Source: Balanoglossus misakiensis
Taxonomy: Eukaryota > Hemichordata
Length of the DNA stretch: 64,000 nucleotides
Assembly: GCA_040954595.2 (NCBI GenBank)
Contig: CM082578.2
Coordinates: 6,572,001-6,636,000, forward strand
Reading direction: 5' to 3'
Below are positions 21,182 through 34,778 of this stretch, piece after piece. How positions within the stretch are numbered: position 1 is the stretch's first letter; every line of letters begins with the position of its first letter. The notes beneath the pieces are model-generated. The model was not told the DNA's origin. It did not search any database and saw nothing but the letters and a program-made list of their open reading frames with translations. Made by a program: the position numbers and the translations under genes.

Positions 21182-22840
21182 AGATTTGTCCATCTAAAAA
21201 GCTTACTGATGGGTATACATGGACATTTTATCGACACCCGATTGTGGCTGTATGTTGCATGTTCAACAAGCTTAGTGAGATATTAAACGGGTGCCGTACC
21301 CGTGTAATCGGCCTCCACACAAAGAGTACACATGAACTATCATGGTATGCGTCGCCAGGAGATGACAAACTGATGCAAATACAAGCAATGTGGCTTAATG
21401 GTGGTTATTCTAAATAGTAGGGAGAAGATTTGAAGTATTTGGATCATAGGGCTTTAATGAAAGATGAAACGTACGGCTATACATGTAGCATCATTTCTGT
21501 TTTGTCTTGTCTCTTTTACAGAAAGTTATGAAGTTATGAAATTGGATATTTACCCAAATCGATCACCCGATGAAATAAGCTTATTTTCCGATAATTTCTT
21601 TATGTTACACCACGGACATAATATTTAGGGGTGGAAATGAATTATGTATATAAAAACTCAGTTTGCTATATATGTTGCGGTAAACTCAAATGGGGTTGCG
21701 TTTAATGTTTGGTCTTCATACCGATGACAGCGGTTCTGTGGCAGTTTTATGACAGAACGGCGTCAGATTTGCAGCCTGTAAAATGTCATTACTATAATTG
21801 AACAACCCTTGCTTATAGCGACAGTGGTATTACATCGTACAAAATAGGGAAAGTGCCGGGAATGTTGTTTCATCCGCTGTCAGTTTAGCTCAAATGTAAT
21901 CAACCAACTCTAGGATAGTCCTGTACAGTGTACATTCAGTATTCTACGTGGCTATCAGACACTCATTTAGGTAAATTTGGCCCCTGAATCTGGATATCCA
22001 AACAAACCCATTCAGAGGAAGGAATCAATTGAGTTGTCGGGTCGATCAGTTCCTACCCGTGAGGGATCGTAGCGGCCATGATAATTTCCCAAAAGGACAA
22101 TCTGCGGATGAACATACGTCAGACGACGACAACGACGAAGTCGACTGCCAACTAAAATGGCCGGTATTATCATCTGTGGTACTATACTGGCCACCTGTGG
22201 TTTGGGATGCCTTGCCGCCAAGAAGGCAGCCGGGTGAATATGTTGTACTTCTGTGTCGTGTACACACACAGCGGAAGGTCGACTTTGATCGCATTTCCAC
22301 TGATAATAATCGTTCACTATCCTGACTATTCATTAACAATATTAAATTCATTTTACGTTGCTAGCTTGTTCGTAATTTACAACTCAATGTTACTGCGATA
22401 GGAGTGGTTCAGCGAGGAGCTGGCTCAGTAAAGTCGCCTCAGTGGACCAACACAATTTATCCACCGACGTTTAAGTAGAAAAAAGCAGGATTTCAAGTGG
22501 TTGCTTGATCAGAGTCATCCCCAAATTGAGTGACTTGGCCCCTTCAGTCAAAATATCTGCAAAATTAATAATCAATTGAGTGTCATGACCAAAAGTTGAT
22601 TATTGATATCAAACTTATTCTATGTACATTCCACGTCACGTGCATTTGTTGCACGCGCCCCAGTACTCCTATGTGATTTTGAGTAGTTTGCCTCGAAAAG
22701 CGTGATGACACGCGTAGGACTGAACATCACACACTATTTCGCCTCACACACAACGCACGCATACCTTCCCTTTGCGTATCGCGTAGCCTGCGCCCGGAGC
22801 CTGCGTAAGAAAGATGTAACCATTTCCACCAAAAGTTACC

Positions 22841-23096
22841 GTTATGCATTGTATTGTATCATGTATTGTATTGTATTGTATTGTATTGTATTGTACTGTA
22901 TTGTATTGTATTGTATTGTATTGTATTGCATCGTATCGCATCGCATCGCATCGCATCGTATCGTATCGTATCGTATCGTATTGTATTGTATTGTATTGTA
23001 TTGCATCGCATCGCATCGCATCTCATCGTATCGTATCGTATCGTATCGTATCGTATTGTATTGAATTGAATTGTATTGTATTTAATTGTATCGCAC
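22841..23096 (+). repeat. Patterned pentamer array (TTGTA / TCGTA / TCGCA)
   Basis: About fifty pentamers in alternating blocks of TTGTA, TCGCA and TCGTA. TTGTA is the complement of the AATAC pentamer that expands at 6911-7257, so the same basic unit occurs in both orientations in this window. Confidence 0.95.
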
Positions 23097-23883
23097 CGCA
23101 CCAATGGTTATCGAGGCACATTCTACATTAATGTGCAGCGTGCTACATCAACTTCACAAACACGAGCGGAATAAAAATTACACAACGCGCTGCTGAGTAT
23201 ATTTGCATTGCAAGTTTATGTTCACCAGTTCACATTAAGGCAAGTCTGTCGCAGATCTTTGCTACAGGTGACCTTTGGTATCTTGATCAGATTTGGTGTT
23301 ATCGGGCAAAGTTGCTTTCATAAGTAGGTGCGGTTCTGCGGTTGTCGGGCGGGAGGGGGTGGTCGGGGTGGCTGTGTAAGTGTATATATCTGTACTGTAG
23401 TAGCAACGTGATCTGTCCGAAGCAAAAAAAGTCAATATCTTCTGAACAGTTGCATTTGAAGAGTATTTTTTGCATAAGTCATGATCTTTGAGAGCTGACA
23501 AACTCTTTCACAATTGTTGAAATCGTATTTTCTAGAAGCTTTCAGTTATTTGGAGCGGCAACAATCTTCCTTAAATTGTTGTGTTCTTTCCATAACCTTT
23601 TTCCGTTGACAATATATATCCATACCTTTTTTTAATTTACATAATATGATGTGATAAAATGCGTACGTCTTTGCTGGGGAATATATGCGATAGTTGTATC
23701 GAGTTACAAAATCTCCGTGCAAACCCTCTCGCCACTGTGATCATTGGTGATCACCCTGTGTCAATAACGACAAATCTAGACCCCGGCTTAAACCCACACT
23801 ACGACAATCAATCGCAGCTCTGCATAAATTCTGATAACTGTCTATGTCTCCACCTGTACAGCACTGAAGAAACAGACGACGAA

Positions 23884-26800
23884 ATGGCGGAGGGGAAGAA
23901 AGACCTGCCCAAGGGCTTCTATATGACGCAGAAAACGGCGGTCATCCTCGTCTTACTGTTCATCGTGGTAGTCGTTGGTGTGGGGCTGCTTGTATATTTC
24001 CTCCCCACCCAACAGTGCGAAGAAACGGTGCCAGAATGCGGTGCACAACTGCCGGCGGTGCCCGTGCAGCCCACGGAGGAGCCCCGGGCACCCTTCGACG
24101 AGCGCCTGCCCTACACCCTCTACCCAGAACACTACGAAGTCACCTTGACGCTGTATCTCGACGAGGAGGACGGCGAGAAGCGCTTCACGTTCGAGGGGAG
24201 AGAAAGCATCCGCCTGCACTGCGACGAGTCCACCAGCGTCATCAAAATGAACAGCAGGTTTTTGGACGTCGAGGTCAAGTCGGATAACGCCATCGAAGTC
24301 CAGGAATTGTCCTCGGGCAGCGCCGTCGCCGTCAGCAGCGCGTACTTGGACGATTTGCACGAACTACTTGTTATCGAACTCGACGGTACCCTTGACGCCG
24401 GCAAATCCTACGAGGTGAAAATAAATAAATTTGGAGCCCAAATGGGAGACGCAAACTTCGACCAGTACGGAATGTATTACCAGTCGTACGACATATACGG
24501 TGAAACAAGGTATTTTTGGTTTTATTGTTGACTTTTGTGTTGTTCGTGTTAGTTTCTGCATATTCTGGCCCAACGGACAAGTGCCCGCTTTAATATTGAT
24601 TCATTTTGATTGATAACCGGCGTTTATTAGAACAGGAGTTTATTTCTCATTATTTTCTATTATTTATGTAAGGTGTCCACATACTCGGCAGTCGTCAGTG
24701 TTCGGGGTGTGTCTATATACATACATGATATGGCAACACTCCAAATTTTGGTCGTCGGGCAATGTGCATATCAGTTGACTATGACCTATAACCATAAAAT
24801 GCCATTTGCAGAATGACATGCATAAACAATAGTCCTTTATAAGAATAAAGTACACAGCCTGGTGTTGTCATAACGTGAGTTACTCATTCCCCCCCCCCCC
24901 CGAGATTATTGATCGACACCACGCATGCGCATAACACCTGGGGCTGTCAAACTCAATGACGACTGCACTATTTGTCCCATAGCCATATTTCTTCATCAGA
25001 TAAATTAGATTTGTAGTTTACGGGATTCAAACTCACAACTTACCGTACCAATGCGCATAGCGAGTACTTCGGTGCACAAAAGCTCCCGAAGACAAATTCG
25101 CCAGTTAATAAAAGATGGTTCCAAATTTGACTGAGTTCAGATGTTGTAATCCTCACAAGAGCCGGGTTCTGTCAAAAAACGCGCACATTCACGCGAGCTG
25201 GCAATCCCCAACACATACAAAATATAAGTTCAAACTAAAGCGGTGTTTCCACGTACATTTGTATACTCAGCCGAATTTCAGATAGATTCTGGAACAGCGC
25301 TGTCCACCAGCCGTATTAGCAACCTCAAGACAGAAAATAGACTGAAATCGAAATTGCTGACGACGTCAGAGAGACACATTTAGGGTTATAAAATTTATAG
25401 GGAAGTTGAAATAATATGCATGGATTGGTGATGGGTCCACAGCCTTTATACACAAAAGCTGAACAAAAACATCGACATCGCTTGACATAACTTTTGGTAC
25501 TTAAACTCAGTTTCTTCTTTTCATCTCTCAACTGAAAGGGCGAGATTTATTCTCACTCTGAATGTACATGAAGTCAATTTTTGCATTGCACGATTTAGAA
25601 TGTAAAAGACAATATGTCTTGCTGCACTTACGCCCAAGGTCTGGACAATCACAGCAGCGATGTTATGATCATGTTTCTGCTGCCCACTGATTCTGCAGGC
25701 GAGACTTACTTTATCACTGTCAGAAACGTCTGATAAAGAACAAGTACGTCAATGCTTGAAACAGGCAAATTGGCACTTCGTGCAAACGATAACACGCATT
25801 ATCTATCATACCGTGTAAATACCGACCAATAGAGATTCACGTGTGCAATTCGTGTCTACAGCTATTAAAATATTTGTTTATCTTGGATAGATATGATTAT
25901 CTCGCAGTAATAACCGTTACCTCCTGTAGCACCAATGTAGGGCTTCAAATATAGGGTCAGACGTGTGTCAGCTAATGTAGCACTAAACGTCTCCACTCCG
26001 CTTGACGAAAAATTATAGTTTGTGGGAGTTGCCACGCCGTATTTATTGAGAGACGTGACTTTGATTACAGCGATGTTACTATATTACAACACGCAGGTGA
26101 AATGAATTCTTACATTCTGCTGAAATTTCAGGTGGATTTGCAACACCAAGTTCACACCGAACTATGCGAGGGAGGTGTTCCCCAGCTTCGACGAGCCCCA
26201 CTTCCGGGCGACCTTCGACATGATACTGATTCACAGGAACAAGCGCTGGTCGAAGTCGAACATGCCGATCAAGGAGAATGTGACCCTTGACAATGACTGG
26301 GTGGAGACGCACTTTGAGACAACGCCCAACATGGTGACCTATTTAGTCGTGGTAGTCCTGGCCGATTTCCCCTACATACATACCACAACAGAGAACGGCT
26401 GCGAGGTTAGAATGCTTCCTGGGGCCCGTATCTGCAATTTTCAGACATTTACTATTAGCTTCAGTCTTACTTCAATAAAAGGACAAATACTAACAATCCA
26501 TGTCCGTTTTCAAAGATGCTAAAACGGATTGTCGATTGTTTCCAACTTAATTTAAACAAATTTTGAACTTTTATGTGATTATAAGGTATCCAGAAATAGC
26601 CCTAAATCAACTGAATTCTATGAAACTGCAATGACATTTTTTTGCAAATTACTTGTTTTGCAACGAAAATTTTAAAATTGCAGTTTTTACCAAAATGACT
26701 AACTAGAACCGCGAAATGTAAACTTTTTCAGGCTATTTCCAAGATCTTGTTAATCTTATCAGAAAGTTCCAATCTTATTTTCACTTTTCACGTGTTTTTC

Positions 26801-29800
26801 TTTGTGCATTAGTTCTACGTCTGGGCGCGTGAAGATCATTTATACGCGGCCAATTACTCCCTCTATGCCGGCAGCGAAATACTGACATATTTCGAAGAAT
26901 TAATTGATGTTCCTTATGGTCTTCCTAAAATGGGTAAGTTTTTTTTTTTTCAACCGAATGTGCAATACGAATACTTGTGCTTGGGGTTATAACTATAATG
27001 GACGGAGCACAAATTTGAGTTCAACACAACTTCAAAATTAAACGCTGTAAAATACAACAGGACTGAAAACAGGCATATAGAAATAAACCAGATACACATG
27101 TCTATAGCGGCCATTCAAGATACTTTTATTAAACTGGGCTTTACAGAGAAGTTGTCTTGTAAAATCCCATTTAGTGAAATCTCGTATTTGAAATTTAAAA
27201 TCTCTTTTTTTAAATTTAAAATCTCATATTTAGTAAAATGACTTAAAATTTAACAAGCTTCGATTTTCACAAACAAACAATAATACCTTTTATGCATTTC
27301 CCTGCAGATATGATTGCCATTCCAGATTATGCAGCGGGAGCCACTGAGTTCTGGGGCTGCGTCCTCTATCGAGAAAATCGCTTACTTTACGACGAAGACC
27401 TAAACAATGCGTACGACCAGCAGCGCGTCGCTGCCATTATTTCTCACGAGCTGGCTCACATGGTAAGCGACTGTTCTACTTACAGCCCTGGTTGGGGGGG
27501 GGGGGGTCGTCCGAGGCTAACACACAGCTGTATATTGGTTAAAGGATGGGTGTCGTCCCGTCTGCGGCTGCGCGTACGGGTCCAATAAGAAACAGTTTTG
27601 GTTTTAATAGCAAGTTACATTTTTTCTGTTCTTTTCAGTGGTTTGGAAACTACCTAACTTGTGATTGGTGGAGCGACATTTGGCTGAATGAAGGTTTTGC
27701 CTCTTTCTACGAATACCATGGAGTTAATCACGTCCATCCAGATTGGAAAATGGTTTGTAATTTCCATCAACGACCATGTCTGTCTGTCAGCATCCATAAA
27801 CCCACCCACCCACCCATCCAACCATCCATCCATCCAAATCCTCCTGATCTATCTATCTATCTATCTATCGGTCTACTGACACAAAAAAGTACAAACATAC
27901 ATGAATAAAACGATGAACTTACGACAGGAAATACTAAAGGGGGCGAACGAACGTATACTCCGGTATATTTCACATTGACCCCCCCCCTCCCTCCTCATGC
28001 ATGTTTGATGGAATATTCCCAAAAGAAGATCTCATGTGATTTGATGCATCGATTCCACAGGACCACCAGATCTTGAACCTCGATCTGGAGCCGGCATTCC
28101 GCGTTGACGCCAGTTCTTCGTCGGCCGTGCCGCTGATTCGACCGGTCACCGGATGGAGGGATGAAATCACCGGCGTGTTCGACACCACAACATACAGCGG
28201 AGTAAGTAACCTTCAGATACCTAGCGTTTAGAACAAAATTGCAAGGTATGTGGCCGGAGGTGTTGCCACGTTGGCTTTGCTGAGAAATATGGCCTTGAAA
28301 AAAATGAGATATGACAAGAAATTTGCAGGGATTCACTCACTCTGTAATTGATCTGCACCGGAAAGTCTGGATATGGAAAAGCGCGGGACATTTTTTTTCA
28401 TGCACCTCAAAGATAGGCTGCTTCACCAAACGCGAGATGTCGTCATTACATGTACACTCCAACGTCTCCTGTCGTCGTTCGATAATTTGCTGACATTTTT
28501 TGAGATTTGCCTTTTCTTTCACAGGGTGCGTCCAGACTTCGCACTTTGCGGTCTTTTCTGGATGAAGACGTCGTTCACACGGCGATCGTCAATTATGTGA
28601 AAAATAATCTTTATACGGGCGTTGTGTCCGATCAGCTGTGGGAAGAATTAAGGAAGGTGAGGGAGTTTGGTCATTTCCTTCGGCTGGAAAAGTGGGTTGT
28701 GTTTTCTGTTTTCTGGACAGCACAAAAGAAACATTCTTCGACCAAATCTCGTGAAAGGGGGTGGGGGTTCATTACCCCAAAACATGTCGATCAGATCATA
28801 CTGTAAAACGGGTTATTTTCGCGATCAATAAATGTTCGTGAAATACGTGAGAGCCAAAACAACGTGAAAATAAAAAGTCGTGTACAAATGTTTTTCGGAG
28901 ATAACGATGCAGTTAAATACCAGAACGCGAAAATTAATCCCCACGTAACAGTTGCCTGTTTTGATCGCGAAAATTTCCTGTCGCGAAAATTACCCGTTTT
29001 ACAGTATACAAATACATGGTATAGCTTCTTGTCAATATGTTGTATGTTTTTCCGTGTTTTATATTTGGCTTACCAAGGCAGACGAGGGCCGGCGTAATAC
29101 TAACGTGAAGCAAGTGATGGACACCTGGTCCCTGCAACATGGACACCCCCTGGTCACTGTGAACAGAACCAGCGCCGCAGCTGCCCTCGTCACCGCGGAA
29201 CATTTCCTGAGTGACCCCAACGACGAGGTTACCGACGAATACGACAGTCTGGGGTAAGTATCCCTACGACTTCAAATGATTTTGTTTGTTTAGCCTTTTA
29301 GCGTAGAGATCCAGGTTTAATCGACTATTTCTCTTTGTATTTCATGTTTTCCCCATACTTTATATACTTTCTGTTAGCTCTGTACTTGAAGATTTTGAAA
29401 ATGTGGTCTAGTTTTCAAAATTCCTGTTCTCGTTTTCGTTTTGCTGAGATGCATGATTTCAATGTTTTTTACTCAAAGATGTGTAAATAAAAAAGACAAT
29501 GGCTCCAGGAGATCTGTTAACGGCAATCGACAGCTGCAACGTGAACTGGAGAAAATACCTCAGCTTGGAGTTTTTATATTCACTTTTGTTTTCAAACAAT
29601 AAGACTTAAACGTGTCAACTAGCTGTAATGACGCCTCTTGACACGTTCAGTGTCAACTATCTTTTCCGTTTTCGTAAAAAAAAACACGTCCACCGCCACA
29701 ATTCATTGAACAAGCTCTATGTTGTTCTTACGGTCGTATGTAATATTCTTTTTTTTCAGGTACGAGTGGTTTGTTCCGTTAACATACACGTACGCATCGG

Positions 29801-32800
29801 ACATCACTTTTGGCAATCCCTTGACTCACTTTCAGTGGTTGAATAGAGACGAGCAAGGTAAGTCAGAGAATGCCCGTACAACCATGTACATGTATCAGTT
29901 TATTGGAGCAAATATATTTAGGCACGGACAAAGAGATTGTGATTTAGGGCTATTGCCGCAAAACTCTGCGGGGTGTCTGATAGACATGTTGAAAAATGAA
30001 TGGTCTCATCACCACATTTGCGATATCCGATCGACTCCCACGGCGTATAGTCGAGTCATAGCTGACCAATTCCGCGGCTGGTCGCCAAATCGGCTTATTA
30101 TTATCGACATATTGTCAATGACACTCGTGTTTCTCCTATCACAGGTCAGCTTGACTTATCGAATGCTGCAGACAGTGACTGGGTGGTGGTCAATCTGAAC
30201 CAAGTCGGATTTTATCGCGTTAACTACGACGACGAAAACTGGAGTCGTCTGTCGGAGCAGCTGAAGGCAAATCACGATGTAGGTCGCATAAACACTGTCA
30301 GTTATGATTGCATAATCTTGCCGTAAAAACTGACATGTGCAATATCGTGTCATCTCGTAACAGAAACGCAGAACATTAATTTGTATGATCATGCTAACAA
30401 AATGTCTCCGATGTGGCGCTTTCCTCCTGAGACATGCATATTATTATTAGACAACGTGAGTGGGTCTTCCGTCAAAGTTCATTTAATATGCTAATTAGGT
30501 GTCACGTTTGCAAAGTTATTATTGAAACATATTTATATGATAATAGTATGTGTTAATAACCACGATGACGCTTATCATAAGATATGTACTTTAAAGTAAC
30601 AATTTAAAAATAGCAAAATCAGCAGTGAATAACATAACAGAATTCAAAGTTGCCTATCATGAGAGGTTATATGTTCACAAGTTCCTCTTCTTGACAACAG
30701 GTAATGCCGGGACCAACAAGAACCGCCATGTTGGACGACTGTTTTAAGATTTCCCAGGCTTTCCACACGGACGCGGTGAACTGTCTCCGTCTCAGTGAAT
30801 ATATGGACCGGGAGACTGAATACCCAACCTGGGAGATCATGATCGACAACATACCTTTCCTGCACAAATCTTTGCTGAGGACGGGTGAATTTGGGCAGTT
30901 TGAGGTAGGTTTTCTGTTCTAAGACAGCGTTCTCCCCTCGTCAAAATTAAGGTCTGGTGTTAACATGTTTAGTACAATATCGTTTTTCTGAATGCTGGAA
31001 TTTGGTGTAAGTAGTACTATTTCTCGAATGATAGATCAACAAGTTGGGTTTTCTGTCATTGTTGTACACTGTAATGACAATAGCTACAGCTGCTAAGGGG
31101 AAAAAATCATAAAGATTTTCCGTTGAGTGGATAATTTTGGTTTCAATTTCAGCTGTATTGGCGCCATCAAACCACACCAGTGTATGATAGTCTGGGATGG
31201 AATATAGATGAAGGCGACCCTTTAGAATAGTGAGTATGGGCACGGAGACGTCATCTTTTCCTCTTGTAGCAGTTTAAAGTACGTTCTTTTTAGCAATATA
31301 TGTTATCCAACTACTTCACAATATTGCAAACTCTGTTGACAAATCAATCATTCTGAGGTTTGGAACAGGAAACAATTTAATACACGGAACAGATACAATC
31401 CCCAGAAACATTGCTTCTCTCCCTATGATTATGATATTTCCCCCTTAGTCGCCTTCGCCAAGAAGCAATAAGAACAGCCTGCGGCTATGGGAACGAAGAC
31501 TGTGTCAACGTTTCAAGCACATTATTCGCTGATTGGATGAACACAGGAACAAACAGGTGACTCATTTACATATCCTTAGGCCTAACCATTTCAACGCAAT
31601 AATCAACTTGTCGTCATTTTTAATACAAAATTAACCTCATATTACTTTTACAATATTTTTCCGCTGAAATTTTACCAAGACCTGCAAACAATGGAAAAGT
31701 GTGTCCGCTTGGTCTGGAATTAAGAGGGGGGGGGGGGTTGTAATTAATGATCAATTCCTTGAAAATAAAATTCCATACTTTTTGACAGCGTTCCATCCGA
31801 AGTGAAATCGACTGTCTATTGTGCGGCTATCAAATATGGCGGCGTTCAAGAATGGAAATTTGCATACGAGGAAAGTGAAAGAAACCCGACCGAAAGGAAC
31901 ACACTTAGGTCTGCCCTGGGCTGTTCTAAAGACGCGTGGCAGTTGGAAAGGTGTGATTCGTTGCTTCCTTTTCTTAACCACCTGGGAAATATCCATGTGG
32001 TGTGTGTGTAAACGTTAATGATTGAAACAAATACTGGACAGTGGTACGTTATTTTAAAGGGGTGATTAGGTCGCCTAAAATCATTTTATCCCAAAGGGGA
32101 CAAGACTGTAATAAAACACATATCTCATGAAGTCATTGCACAGCCAAACAAATCAAGTGTTGTAGTCAGTCAATAACGTAGCTTCGTCACTTGTGGGAAA
32201 TGGCTTGAAATTAATACAGAATATTTTAGATTTTAAGACGGAAAAGATACGAGTAACATTTATAGTTTTGAAGGGGTGGAGAGAGAGGGGGTGAGGGAAG
32301 GAAGGAGAGAGAGAGAGAGACCATAACCGATCGCCAGTACGATATTATACTCACCATTGTTTCATCCTAGGGTATTCTGTGGTGCATATTACAGCAAGAT
32401 GAGCTTTTTGTCAACTTTCCATGTAAGTAAAGAGATAATGACACCCCGTGTTTTAATTCGTTACAGATACATAGAAGAACATATCGATAGTGCGGACGTC
32501 TACTCAACCATACAGTATGTTAGGGAGAAGTCTGCTACTGGGTTTTCCGTGGCGTGGAATTTTGCCATGAATAATTTTGAACGACTAAATGCAACGTAAG
32601 TAATTTGTCATTCTCTGTGCAAATTTCAATTATATATTTACGGTTGAGTCCTCAGCGAATGAGTGGTGTAACCTCTCCAGAGGATTGTGCGGCAATGGCC
32701 GACTTCCATAAAGATGGCGGTGACGTCATCGGCATCTTTCTGCGAGTCGGCCATTACTATGCACTGCTTGAGATGAGCGACTGCAACCAGTTGAGTGCGT

Positions 32801-33860
32801 CGGCGGGGGCGCTGTTGTTCAATGCAGTAAAGGAGGAAGACGTGAGAAGAACGCAGGAAATATTGTTTTGTGGTTCTGTGGCTATTTTGGGGTTTGTGGT
32901 TCCATCAAATCGTGCAAAAAGAAAACGGTTGTTGCACCACATACGGGTTATAGTCAACCGTATAAATGCTGCCACTCATTCAACGTCTACTTGTCTATGC
33001 TATCATTTACTAGGCTTGGTGAAAATACAGCGTACGCTTTGGTTTGGGATTTTTACCCTTGGATGAACACACACTACGACCTGCAACAGGTAGAGTACAA
33101 TTTCCCGGTGGCCGTGTTTAGACCTATCTCAGATTGTCGCAAAAAAAGTTCAAAATGCGAGATTTGTTCGTTTAGGTCACCCCCCCCCCCCCCCGTCTCA
33201 CGTCTCCGAAACGGAATTTAAAAAGTGCAAACTGTTGACTGATAATGAGGGGATAACATAGCTTTTGGCAGTAGTTGTCGAAACACGTTCGACCACAGTT
33301 GCTTGCATTATACATGGCATATCCTCAAAGATGGTTATATTTATTTCGGTATTTTGGCCAAAGTTGACACTTTCACACAAATTAAATTGGCGTATCATGA
33401 TGACATGTATTGGAAAAATAGAAAACCTAAAGAATATCATTTAACTTAATTGACTTTGTCTAATTATAATATTCATAAGAATATCAGCAATGACATCATC
33501 GTCTCAAATTTTCGCACGTGATAATGTGCAAGGTGTAAGACTAGCCTACATATCGTATATTTCGTTTGTCGATAAACTTCGCACTGTGGTGAAAATGTCA
33601 TTTGAATTTGGCATATGACCAACGCTGACCGAGTTCAAACTGGTACGATAGTGTAATACATACCACATGGGAGCTAAACAACACGCGTGTGTTACTTGTT
33701 GCAGTTACTACAGTTTGGAGCACTCCACGAAAACATGTCCAGCGACTCAGCCAGCGGGTTCCACAACAGCAAGCTCGAGGTCGAGACCAACATCGCTTGG
33801 ATGTCAAGAAACAGGGCCAGCATTCGTAGTTGGCTTAATGAAGTCGTTTCATCGCTATGA
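23884..33860 (+). CDS. M1-family aminopeptidase N-like, type II membrane form (copy 3)
   Basis: Seventeen exons give 960 aa, close to vertebrate aminopeptidase N: 23884-24509, 26132-26405, 26813-26933, 27308-27462, 27639-27752, 28061-28201, 28525-28656, 29078-29253, 29760-29857, 30145-30278, 30701-30904, 31153-31229, 31449-31556, 31789-31950, 32467-32595, 33014-33089, 33705-33860. The N-terminus has the family KGFY motif (residues 10-13) before a ~22-residue hydrophobic anchor, giving a short cytoplasmic tail and a large ectodomain. An in-frame ATG at 23659 would add 75 residues and is judged less likely. The zinc site is intact: HELAH about 387-391 and Glu 410 in NEGFAS; Tyr is in TTTYSGG. 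The exopeptidase motif is GATEF (351-355) where GAMEN is expected, keeping the Glu but changing Met and Asn. Intron positions match copies 1 and 2, but the C-terminal tail of those copies is absent. Specificity may be altered. Confidence 0.9.
25015..25090 (-). repeat. tRNA-derived SINE-like fragment in intron 1 of copy 3
   Basis: On the minus strand GAGTTTGAATCCCG resembles a pol III B box, and about 30 bases upstream CGCTATGCGCATTGG resembles a degenerate A box. No cloverleaf can be closed, so this is not called a tRNA gene. Confidence 0.3.
28801..29004 (+). mobile_element. MITE copy 1, 204 bp, in intron 7 of aminopeptidase copy 3
   Basis: The terminal inverted repeats begin CTGTAAAACGGGT and end ACCCGTTTTACAG, flanked by TA on each side, as expected for a Tc1/mariner-type target. 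GCGAAAAT motifs recur inside. The whole element is the reverse complement of 38795-39007. It ends 73 bases before exon 8. It has no coding capacity, so it is non-autonomous. Confidence 0.85.
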
Positions 33861-34778
33861 ATTGAGACAAATTACAACTGAGCTGAAAAATTAAATACCA
33901 GTCTGAGACTTGCAACGTTTGTTTTTTTGTCTCTGATTGGCCAGTTTCTGTGTGAAAGCAATTCTGCAAACCGATTTAAAAACCAGGCGTGCGAGAGTGG
34001 GATTTGAATTTCCAAGGTGGCGAAAGATCGGCCCTTGCAAGTGATGAGAAAAATCAACTGTACATTGTTTCCATCAATAAATCCCAGGGAATGTATTTTA
34101 TCATATGTTACTGTGTTAAAAAAACAATACTGAGGCTTGGTCGTGATTTTAGTATTTTTTTTACTATGTTGACGTTTCTATAGGATATTTGCCTACCACA
34201 TCCTTGCCCAACAGATCTACTCCAGATTAAAATGTTGCCATATTTATGCATGTTATATATTACCCATTTCAATAATTCTTGGTTTAATACTTTGCCAGAC
34301 ATGACCTATAATAAAAAAAAAGTCTGACTGGCAAACGAGGGGAACTATATCTATCACAGACATCTACACTAAGAAACTAACGGCATCTTCCAGGATGATG
34401 CCTGCATGACGTTAATCAACTCATCAAATATACAGCTCGTCTACGTACATTGCACTAAAATTTTTAGAAAAAACAAAAGAAAGGATCTAGACACATAACA
34501 ATTAACGTCTGCTATTGAGAAGTATATGACACAGTGTGACCAATTTCTACATCTAATGCGAATTATATGTTCTGCTATAGGTATTCAATATTTCATTATA
34601 TGTGAATCATTACTCATCCCAGTCACGTAATTATTTTGGAAAAATTCTACATTTAATTTTTGGGGCTCAACCATGTAAAGCAGCATCATTGCAGAGGGCC
34701 TCACATATTTCATGAATTTTTTATCAGACTCCATGATTTTTTTTTTGCTATTTCTAGACAGCGTCAAGTCTTGTATTC
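33861..34778. other. Tail-to-tail intergenic region between aminopeptidase copy 3 and GDI A
   Basis: It contains the AATAAA of gene 3 (34076-34081, 216 bases past the stop). From about 34260 the sequence is nearly identical to 50430-50926, the 3' flank of GDI C. No gene is seen. Confidence 0.75.
34076..34081 (+). promoter_or_regulatory. Poly(A) signal of aminopeptidase copy 3
   Basis: AATAAA 216 bases past the TGA; the nearest good hexamer. Confidence 0.5.

Larger units (their letters stand above)
18633..23883. other. 5.2-kb gene-free stretch between aminopeptidase copies 2 and 3
   Basis: No recognisable exon was found. It contains a poly(A) signal for copy 2 (18824-18829), a C-homopolymer near 18934, and compound simple repeats (19007-19110). 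It also contains a strong hairpin (20582-20669), a fragment of a dispersed repeat (about 21127-21181) and a pentamer array (22841-23096). Overlapping short ORFs at 19659-20223 and 22012-22351 resemble nothing I know. Confidence 0.7.

Noticed and set aside
22012-22351. Three overlapping ORFs of about 100 codons on both strands
   Set aside because: Opposite-strand frames in a locally GC-richer patch; no recognisable domain.
23659-23883. Upstream in-frame ATG adding 75 residues to aminopeptidase copy 3
   Set aside because: The extension resembles nothing, while [13 protein letters not shown] fits the short cytoplasmic tail of the family. A 5' exon is possible but not shown.
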